A DNA stretch of 64,000 bases, taken from the NCBI RefSeq assembly GCF_014898055.3, contig NW_023601433.1, positions 20,387,641 through 20,451,640 on the forward strand. Reading direction: 5' to 3'. Of the stretch, positions 56,348-64,000 are shown piece after piece. The translations under genes and the position numbers were made by a program. Each line of letters starts with the position of its first letter. The stretch's first letter is position 1. The notes under the pieces are model-generated. The model did not search any database and was not told where the DNA came from. It saw only the letters and a list, made by a program, of their open reading frames with translations. The stretch is from Talpa occidentalis (Eukaryota; Chordata; Mammalia; Eulipotyphla; Talpidae).

Positions 56348-56675
56348 AAAAAACTGCAGGCAAGGCCTCCCTGGTGGCGCAGCGGTTGAGCGCTGGGTTG
56401 CGAAGCTGCCCGCGCCTCTGCGGCTCCGGTTCAACCCCGTGCTCCCCGGCCACGGAGGAGGGTTCCCACATGGCGCGCAGAACTCTCCTGCCGCCGCGCT
56501 GCTCCCCCTCACAGTGTACTTCGGTCCTTCTGCCTGCTCTGGTCCCCGCTCTGGATCTGGTGAATTCTCTCACCCTCCTGCGCTTCTGACTGTACCCAGT
56601 GCATGTATAAAAAAACAAACAAAAGCTAACTAAATAAATTAAAAAATGCCTCAATTAAAAAAAAAACTGCAGGCA
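56348..56675 (+). mobile_element. tRNA-derived SINE 3, duplicate of SINE 2
   Basis: The body 56363-56660 is flanked by the same AAAAAACTGCAGGCA at the same unit position as SINE 2. The flanking units match too (CAGGCTCAGTCCATGG, CACAGGGCTGGGTCCACC). It is therefore a duplicate of that insertion, not an independent event. Confidence 0.9.
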
Positions 56676-57309
56676 TACAGGCCGGCTCGGAAAAAAGCCC
56701 TGGGCAAGCCAGCACCAGTCACATGGGAAGAGTCCGCACCGGGCCCAGCTGCGCTGATGAGCCCCAGGCTCAGTCCATGGCCGGAGCCTGACCCCGCCCA
56801 ACAGACTCTGGCGGCGCACAGGTGCACTTCCTAGGGCCGCCGCTAGGGGGAGGTGGCGATTGGGTTCCGGGACCCTCAGCCCCCACAGGGCTGGGTCCAC
56901 CCCTGCACCAGTGGTACGGGATTGTCCTCCCCAATGTGGGAACGGGGCCCTCTACCCCTTCGCGGAAGCCCAAACCTTCCTCCCAGGGCACGCCTGCTAC
57001 CCTCCTCTCGCACTCCACTCACAGCCCCAGCGGCGGGCCGTGCGCCCGCAACGCCCTAGACGGAGGACCGGGTCCCGGTCAGGGGAAGGCACCCCCTGGA
57101 AGCCAGGGACAAGCGGCTACAGCGGCCTCTTACAAAACTGCAGGCACACAGGCCAGCGCGGAAAAAAGCCCGGGCAAGCCATCACCACTCAAAGGGGAGG
57201 AGTCTGCATCTGGCCCAGCAGCGCTGAGGATCCCCAGGCTCCGCCCCTGGCCGGAGCCTGACCCCGCCCACCCGACTCTGGCTGTGCACAGGTGCACTAA
57301 CTAGGGACG

Positions 57310-57409
57310 NNNNNNNNNNNNNNNNNNNNNNNNNNNNNNNNNNNNNNNNNNNNNNNNNNNNNNNNNNNNNNNNNNNNNNNNNNNNNNNNNNNNNNNNNNN
57401 NNNNNNNNN
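57310..57409. other. Assembly gap (100 N)
   Basis: Exactly 100 N, the usual placeholder for a gap of unknown size. It hides the boundary between the array and provirus D and the first part of its LTR. Confidence 0.98.
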
Positions 57410-57981
57410 AAACTTTATTCTGCTACAACTGTCTTTCTAAAAAACTTTCCTTTTTCTGGTCATTGATTGCTAATTAAAAAGCATACATAATTTAATAATT
57501 AGGCTAATGCAAATGAAACATTACTAAACACTGTGTTATAATAGAATTGTTAGTTTAATAATCTTTCTATTATGTGCTTAACTTTAGTACCTTTGATATT
57601 AACTGCATTATAAAATAAATTCACCTATGACAATTAATTATGAGTAAACATAAGTAAGTCACTAGTAGTAGTTATTACAAGAATATAGAAAGCGTTAATA
57701 GCCTATCCAATTAGGAATGAGGCTAGGTCCGATCTAACTTCGGACATAAATCACTGCCCTGTCAATTAAGCTAAGCCTATGAGCAAACTGATCTCTTGAT
57801 GTTCATGTTCCTATGTTAGAAAACACATATATATACTGACCCTAACTTAATAAAAGCGCACTCAGATTTTACTCTCTTGAAGTGTGTCTGTGTGTCATTT
57901 ATTCATCGATCCCTGACCACCCTGCGCAATCTCTCAACCCTGAGACGGCCTCATCGTCCATCGCTGTGCTGGTCCACGGCA
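57410..57981 (+). repeat. 5' LTR of provirus D, start hidden by the gap
   Basis: It starts inside the LTR at AAACTTTATTCTGC, which matches the complement of about 28610-28622 in C. It has TATATATA near 57827, AATAAAAGC near 57850, and ends CCACGGCA. It contains the uninterrupted AATTAA site (about 57632) where provirus A inserted in B. Confidence 0.9.
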
Positions 57982-57983
57982 GG

Positions 57984-58001
57984 TGGCGCCCAACGTGGGG
58001 C
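57984..58001 (+). other. Primer binding site of provirus D (tRNA-Lys1,2)
   Basis: TGGCGCCCAACGTGGGGC is the unaltered 18-nt Lys1,2-type site, two bases after the LTR. Confidence 0.92.
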
Positions 58002-58486
58002 CCGACTTGCATTTCATTGTTTTCACCAAAGGAGAGGTAAGTAACGAAGAGGTTGCGTTGGGTAAGCTATCTCCTTCTTGTGTGAGTGTGTGAGTGATGA
58101 TTTCTCCTAAAATACCCTTCTTTTTTAGACATTCAGGGATAGAATCCTCACTGGGGCGTCCGGAGCTCGCTGATAAAGGGTGATCAGTTTGAGACAGTGA
58201 GAAGTTCTTCTAAGTGTAAATATTCTCGTAGTGCTGAGTGTGTGTGAGAGTGTATGAATACGGCTCCAGAGCCTTAGGGCTACGGAGTCTGAGTGGGCTG
58301 CACCCGCGGTTCCCGTGGAGGACGTCATAAGGCGTAACGGTCATCTGCTCCTTGGAGCAGCCTGGTCCGGGGTTTATACGGACAGACCTTAGCTAAGACG
58401 CCTCCGCAAGTTCCGCGAGGGACACGGGCCGGACAGCACAGTTGAAATAAAGATCTTGGGTGAGTGAACAAAAGCACCACGAGGTC
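58002..58486 (+). other. gag leader of provirus D with splice donor
   Basis: GGAGAG|GTAAGTAAC at about 58031-58045 is a near-perfect major splice donor (cut after 58036). The rest is non-coding leader up to ATG 58487. Confidence 0.72.
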
Positions 58487-60118
58487 ATGGGTCAAGTACA
58501 GACCAAAAACAGAGATCTTTTTCTTTCTATACTGAAAAAATATGATTGAAGCACGCGGAATTAAAGTAAATAAAAAAGCTTTGTTACAACTTTATGAATT
58601 CATTATGCGGGTATGCCCGTGGTTTCCAGAAAGAAGGCACTCTGTCACTGGAAACTTGGAAAAAGGTAGGAAAAGAAGTAAAAGAATTTTTTGACCTTCA
58701 TGGGCCATCTCAAGTCCCCACACAGACTTTGTCCTTGTGGGTACAAATTAGAGATTTGTTGATTGATGACACCGAGGCAGAATTGTGGGACAGTCAACAG
58801 GGAGAGGTTCAGGATAATACTAAAGACAACAAAAACCTAGAAATAACACCATTACTCGCTCAAGCCTCTGCTCCTATATTAAAAGAATCCTTTCCCATGC
58901 AGAGGATGAGCCTAATGATCATGAATATGCTGAAATGCTAGATAAATTAACTTTCAAAAATGACAAACCCTCCCGCCCAGTTGCCACTCTTTTTCCAATC
59001 GTTACTAAGCCCCAAACTGCATTACTTAAATATCTTCCTCACGATTGTGTCCTTCAAGGACCCCTAGGTGGCATTCTGGATCAGCAAGAGAGGCCAGTAA
59101 AACGGGAGATTTTTCATTTGCCTTTCCCGTGACTGGACCTCCGGTCTTGACTCGCCATGACGATGGCCCTACCTGGAGGCTATTCCTATAAAAACTCTTA
59201 AAGAATTACAGTCAGCTATTCAGACAAGGACATAACTCCCCTTATACTTATCAATTATTGACATGTTATCGGCCACTTGGATGACCCCTTATGATTGGCT
59301 TAATCTTGCCAAGGCTGTTCTTCCTTCAGGAATGTATGTATTATTTCGCATGGAATATGAGGACCAAGTACATGCCTTCCTTAAGGAACATGATGATATG
59401 GTCAAGGCTGAAAAAATTTCCCTTTCTATGTTCATGGGAACAGACAAATATACTGATGTACGCAGACAGGCTGCCCTTCCAAAAGATGTCCTAGTTGAAA
59501 TTAATACACTAGCAGTTGCCTCATGGAAAAATTTACCTTCACCTGAGCACAAACCCACTAATCTCACCGATATACACCAACGCCAGGATGAAATGTACCA
59601 GGATTTTGTGGCTAGATTAGAAACTGCTCTGGATAAGGTTCTTCAATTCTCTGAAGCACGGGATTTGTTGTTTAAACAACTTGCATGGGAAAATGCTAAT
59701 TCCCATGTAAAGAATTAATTAGACCCATAAGAAAAACTGGTACACTTCAAGATTACATTAAAGTTTGCTTAGATGCTTCCCAGCGGTTGTTCAAGGCATT
59801 GCATATGCTGCAGCAATGAAAGGACAACCTTTTGCCACTTTTATTCAGTCAATGCCTCATGGGCGGCGTAACAATCAGGTTTCATGCTTTAGCTGTGGCC
59901 AGCCAAACCACACCTCCAAAAATTGCCCAAACAAAGCCCAAGTAATTGCTGAACTTAAACGCCCTATCCCACCAGGCCCATGCCCTCGTTGCAAAAAGGT
60001 AATCATTGGGCCAACGAATGTCGTTCTAAATGGCATAAGGATGGCCATAAATTAACCCCTAATTCTAAACAGTCAATTGACTCAAAAAACTCCAGAGGGG
60101 CAAGCCCTCAGCCCTGTA
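58487..60118 (+). pseudogene. gag: Gag of provirus D, many small frameshifts
   Basis: ATG 58487 gives MGQVQTKN. Compared with C there are extra or missing single bases near 58540 (extra A), 58630 (extra A), 58890 (missing C), 59215-59250, 59704, 59780 and 59998 (missing A). Capsid is open from 59263 with the major homology region. The first zinc knuckle is complete (CFSCGQPNHTSKNC), unlike in B and C. The second (CPRCKK...) is broken by a lost A. Confidence 0.86.
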
Positions 60119-60131
60119 AAAGAAAGAGGGT
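60084..60131 (+). promoter_or_regulatory. gag-pro frameshift signal of provirus D
   Basis: AAAAAAC at 60084-60090 is followed by GAGGGGC, CCCTC and GAGGG as in B. The spacer is one base shorter and the 3' half of stem 1 reads GCCCT. Confidence 0.72.
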
Positions 60132-60862
60132 CTCATCAACAACCCCCTAAGCCCGATTCCCCTCCCCAAGTGTCAGTTCATGACCTCCCCCGGGGCACCC
60201 GGGCAGTGCTGGTTTGGATCTAGCTGCCTTCAAGGATGTTTATTGTCTTCCACAGAAGATGTGCAATTAGTTGAAACTTATTTAAAGGGACCGCTGCCGG
60301 CTGGCTCGGTCGGACTAATAATTGGTCGGAGTTCAAATTACAAAAAGAATTTTGAGGTGTTGCCAGGTATTGTGGATGCGGATTTTACAGGCCGAGTCAA
60401 AGTTATGATCCGTCCGTTAAAGGAAACTATTCAAATTCACAAAGATCAAAGAATAGCTCAAATTCTAATTTTAAGTTATGTCAAACTTCCAAACCCAGTT
60501 TTAAAAGACAAACGGGGAGACGGTGGTTTCGGCTCCACCGAGGTCGTGGCTTGGACACAGCCCATTACAAAACAGAGACCTTTACAGACAATATATGACA
60601 GGTCACATGCATAGCTGGCAAAGACTGGCCCTCGTCATGGCCCATTACTAATTCCTCATCTACTTTAATTGGTTTAGGCATGGCAGACAATGTAGCTCAA
60701 AGCTCTCAGCTTTTACATTGGCAAATGAATGAGCATTCTGTTTTCTTTCAGCCATATGTGATTCCTTCCTTGCCCTTTTCGTTATGGGGCCGTGATGTGA
60801 TGGAATCTATGGGGTTAACTCTCACTGCTCCTGATTTAATTGATGAACAGGCTTTTACTTAG
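60119..60862 (+). pseudogene. pro: dUTPase-protease of provirus D, active site deleted
   Basis: dUTPase motifs GIVDADFTG and KDQRIAQILIL are present in the frame 60180-60614. A missing base near 60196 disrupts the GSAGL motif. About 42 bases, including the protease DTG, are missing at about 60597 relative to B and C. The C-terminal protease part MADNVAQSSQLLHWQ resumes at 60680 and stops at 60860-60862. Confidence 0.84.
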
Positions 60863-62550
60863 GGGCCATTGTGGAAAATTTATTTGCTGATAAAATTGCT
60901 AGGAAAAACAATGATCCTGTCTGGATACCTCAATGGCCCCTTACATCTGACAAAACCCAGGCTATACATGACATTGTCTCTGACCAATTACAAAAAGGGC
61001 ATTTAGAGCCCTCTAACAGTCCGTGGAATACTCCTGTCTTTGTAATTAAAAAGAAGTCAGGAAAATGGAGGCTTCTTCAGGACCTCTGCTCAATTAATGA
61101 CACTATGCATGACATGGGAGCCCTTCAACCAGGCCTCCCCTCCCCTGTAGCTGTTCCAAAACAAAATCATATCATAATTATTGATTTGCAAGACTGCTTT
61201 TTCACTATTAAACTACACCCTGATGATTCTCCTCGGTTTGCCTTTAGTGTTCCATCCGCTAATTTTAGCCAACCCTGGCAACGCTTTCAATGGAAAGTCC
61301 TGCCTCAAGACATGAAAATTCTCCTACCTTATGTCAAAAATTTGTTGATCAGGCTTTACAAGCTACCAGACATAAATTTCCTGATGCATATATCATTCAT
61401 TACATGGATGACATTCTCCTGAGCCACTCCTCTAAGGAAGGTGTGGAAACGCTTTTACAATGTGTAATTACTGACCTGACCTCCTTGGTCTTGTCATTGC
61501 TCCTGACAAAATTCAGCGTGATCGACCACTTAACTCTCTGGGAAAAAAACATTCATGATGATTTCATCATGACTCAAAATCTTCAAATCCGCCTTGATAA
61601 ACTTTCCACATTAAATGATTTTCAAAAGTTACTTGGAAACATTAATTGGATTCGTCCTTATCTTAAAATTACTACAGGTGATTTACACCCTCTTTTCCAG
61701 ATATTACAGGGAAATCCTAACCCTAAATCACCTCGGTCCTTGACACCCGAGGCTCTCTCAAAACTGCATCTGGTTGAACAAAAACTTTCTGAAGCTAGAG
61801 TTTCTCAAATTGATTATTCATCACCATGGGAATTACTTGTTCTTAAAACTGAATTTACACCTACTGCCTGCCTGTGGCAATCTGGTATTCTTGAATGGCT
61901 TTATTTGGCACACAATACAACAAAAAGGGTCACATCTTACGCCTCTATGTGTGCATTTCTGATAATGAAAGGGTTAACACGTTCTAAAGAACTGTTTGCC
62001 AAACTTCCCTCCGTTATTGTTGTTCCATATACTAGAACACAGTTTGAATTTCTGCTTCAGAATGACGATGACTGGGACATAGCCTTACTCAGTTTTCCTG
62101 GTCAGGTCAAATTCCACCTGCCACAGCACCCTATTTTAAAATTTGCAACGGAAACTGCTTTTACTTTTCCAAGAATTATTTCCTCACAGCCTCTGCATGG
62201 AGCTGCCGTTGTTTTTACTGACGGTTCCTCCTCTGGAATTTCGGCAGTATATCATCCTGATCAGCCTCCTATACAGCGTTTCTCTAAAGGAATTTCTGCT
62301 CAGCAGGCTGAAATCATTGCTGTAACACTTGCTTTAGAGCATTACACATGTCCTTTGAATTTATATTCTGATTCTAAATATGTGGTCTCTTTGTTTCCGG
62401 CAATTGAAACTGCCTTGATATCTGGGTCATCCCATATTTCTTCCTTACTGGCTCACTTACAAACACTGCTATGAGCCAGAACACAAAAATTATTTATTGT
62501 CCACATTAGAAGTCATTCTAATCTGCCTGGACCCCTGTCCTTAGGTAATC
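60863..62550 (+). pseudogene. pol: RT and RNase H of provirus D
   Basis: The frame from 60871 covers the RT N-terminus and catalytic block to a lost A near 61316. The next frame carries YMDD at 61401-61412. Between about 61485 and 61550 a lost T and an extra A put some 20 residues out of frame, then RT connection and RNase H motifs ([23 protein letters not shown]) continue. The TGA at 62472-62474 is shared with C. The histidine loop lies beyond it. Confidence 0.88.
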
Positions 62551-63532
62551 AGATGGCTGATTTACTTACAAAATCTCCAGCTGTCATGACGGTGGCTCAG
62601 GCTCAAGAGAGCCATGCTCTTCATCACCAAAATGCTAATGCTCTACGTCACCGTTTTCAAATTACTAGAGAACAAGCCAGACAAATTGTTCGTGAATGTC
62701 CTTCTTGTCCGGATGTTCATCATCCTCCCAAACTAGGAGTTAATCCTCGAGGCTTAAAGCCTCAAGTTCTCTGGCAAATGGATGTGACTCATGTCCCCTC
62801 TTTGGGAGAATTTGTTTTGTTCATGTAACTGTTGATACTTTCTCACATGCTGTTCATGCCACTGCCCGTACTGTGAGGCAGTGAAGGATGTTATTCAACA
62901 CCTTACTGCATGTTTTGCGGTGTTGGGTAAGCCGTTAAAATTAAAAACTGACAATGCTCCTGCATATACTTCCAACTCATTTAAGTCATTTTGTGCCCAA
63001 TGGCATATTGCTCATGTTACTGGCATCCCTTACAATCCACAAAGTCAAGGTATTATAGAAAGAACTCACCAAATATTAAAAACTCAACTTCACCGTCTAC
63101 AAAATGTAGCTCGTTTATTCCCCTCAACATCTTTTGCAACATGCTCTGTTTGTAATTAATCATCTTAATTCGGATGACAAAGGTGTCACCCCTATGGTGC
63201 GGCATTGGGGATACACTGACGTTTCCCATCTGCCTCAGGTCAAATGGAAAGACCTCCTCACTGGAGCCTGGAAAGGCCCAGATTTACTGCTTGCCTCAGG
63301 GCGAGGTTATGCTTATATTTTTCCTCAGGATGCCGACTCCCCTGTCTGGATTCCAGACTGCCTCATCCGCCACTGTCCGTCGGTCCCGGTCCCGAGCGCG
63401 AGCTCAGGCTCTCCGCCACCTACGGCAGATGGCGCGTTTGACGAGGAGGATGCGTCGCCTTCAACTCCTGCGGGAGCATCCCAACCGCCTTCCAACCTGG
63501 GGTCATATAAAGGCCCTCGCGATGATGGCTGA
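62551..63532 (+). pseudogene. pol: Integrase of provirus D
   Basis: HHCC and QMDVTH are in the frame from 62553. Small indels at about 62805-62880 break it. [10 protein letters not shown] and GIIERTH continue from 62881. The 2-nt deletion near 63115 is shared with C, and the C-terminal part runs from 63134 to 63532. Confidence 0.85.
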
Positions 63533-64000
63533 ACACCTGGTGCAACAAAATAATGTTCCACGCACTGCCTTATCAATTTTCATGGCAATTATTGCCGTTT
63601 TGACAACTCAGTCCGCACCTGTACAATCGGCCCAATTTTGGGCTTACGTTCCCGAACCACCTTCTGCACCCGGTTCCCTGGACAGAAAACTCTGTCATAA
63701 AGGTATATGTTAATGACACCAACCTTCTTGGTGGCTTGGCTGATTTTCACTCTGAACACATGGTTTCTTCCCCTATTGATTATGAGGGCCTATCTGATGG
63801 CCCTCCACTTTGTGTCTATGCTAACTCTCTATCCCTTCCTGGTTGTATGATGCTACATTATGTTTTCATGCTCACTGATGCACCACCTCGCACTCCCCCT
63901 AAAAGCCATCGAACAAACAACAAAGACCGTGTCATCTGGGATTTAACGTTCATGGCCTTGGACCAATTAACGGCGGACAATGGAATCCGCACCTTCTCCT
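63174..64000 (+). pseudogene. env: Env N-terminal part of provirus D, cut by window end
   Basis: It overlaps the end of pol. It has an arginine-rich N-terminus ([20 protein letters not shown]), a signal sequence and SU starting FWAYVPEPP. A small deletion near 63662 (ACCTTCTGC where C has ACCTTTTCTGC) breaks the frame. SU similarity to C then continues to the window end. Confidence 0.83.

Larger units (their letters stand above)
44265..57309 (+). repeat. Macrosatellite array, segment 3 (about 28 units, to the gap)
   Basis: Same unit and orientation as segments 1 and 2, with two SINE-containing units. The part starting at 44265 matches the part starting at 54430, including the shared TGGAGACTGCGG, CTTACAAAACTGC and AGAGTACGCACCT variants. 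The last visible bases are CTAGGGACG before the N run. Confidence 0.95.
57410..64000 (+). mobile_element. Provirus D, betaretrovirus-like ERV, incomplete at both ends
   Basis: It has a partial 5' LTR, intact Lys1,2 PBS, gag, pro, pol and the start of env; the window ends inside SU. It is very similar to C by eye and shares its RNase H TGA and its 2-nt integrase deletion. It also has many private single-base indels, often in homopolymers, some of which may be sequencing errors. The protease active site is deleted. Confidence 0.92.

Noticed and set aside
13577..57309. CRISPR array
   Set aside because: Units are 468 bp, contiguous and without unique spacers, in a mammalian context.
13577..57309. 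Centromeric or telomeric satellite
   Set aside because: I saw no CENP-B box-like sequence and no TTAGGG runs. The high GC and CpG content and 468-bp unit are unlike usual centromeric satellites.

Overview
The window is nuclear DNA of a mammal, probably placental. It carries a 5'-truncated LINE-1, three tRNA-derived SINEs, five endogenous betaretrovirus-like proviruses (ERVs) and a GC-rich macrosatellite. No cellular protein-coding gene or stand-alone RNA gene was found. The host order cannot be read from the sequence. The SINE head (GGTGGCGCAGCGGTTGAG) resembles several laurasiatherian tRNA SINEs, which is only a weak hint.

Layout. (1) 32-13577: provirus B, plus strand. It is an HML/MMTV-like betaretrovirus with 5' LTR, Lys-type primer site, gag, a gag-pro frameshift signal, dUTPase-protease, RT, RNase H, integrase and the start of env, where it is cut by satellite DNA. 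Provirus A (596-4751, minus) is nested in its 5' LTR and an L1 (7634-10011, minus) in its dUTPase. (2) 13577-20518, 28847-36342 and 44265-57309: three segments of one tandem array with a period of about 468 bp and about 59 units visible. (3) 20519-28846: provirus C, minus strand, inside the array. (4) 36343-44264: provirus E, minus strand, inside the array with a perfect 6-bp target duplication. (5) 57310-57409: 100 N. (6) 57410-64000: provirus D, plus strand, a close relative of C, running off the window.

The array is the most striking part. Almost every unit carries CCGCTAGGGGGCGCTGG or a near variant, which matches the vertebrate CTCF core motif. This makes it a candidate CTCF-binding macrosatellite. 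Block duplications are visible: a paralogous empty site of provirus E lies at 54430, and one SINE insertion is present twice.

Proviruses A and E both carry a sequence resembling the constitutive transport element (CTE) of simian type D retroviruses. In A it lies between env and the 3' LTR. In E it lies inside the LTR. B, C and D instead have an arginine-rich Env N-terminus, as seen in Rec/Rem-encoding betaretroviruses. A and E have nearly identical LTR pairs (2/340 and 3/805 differences by eye), so they look young, yet both lack essential genes and must have depended on helper functions. All five proviruses are defective.
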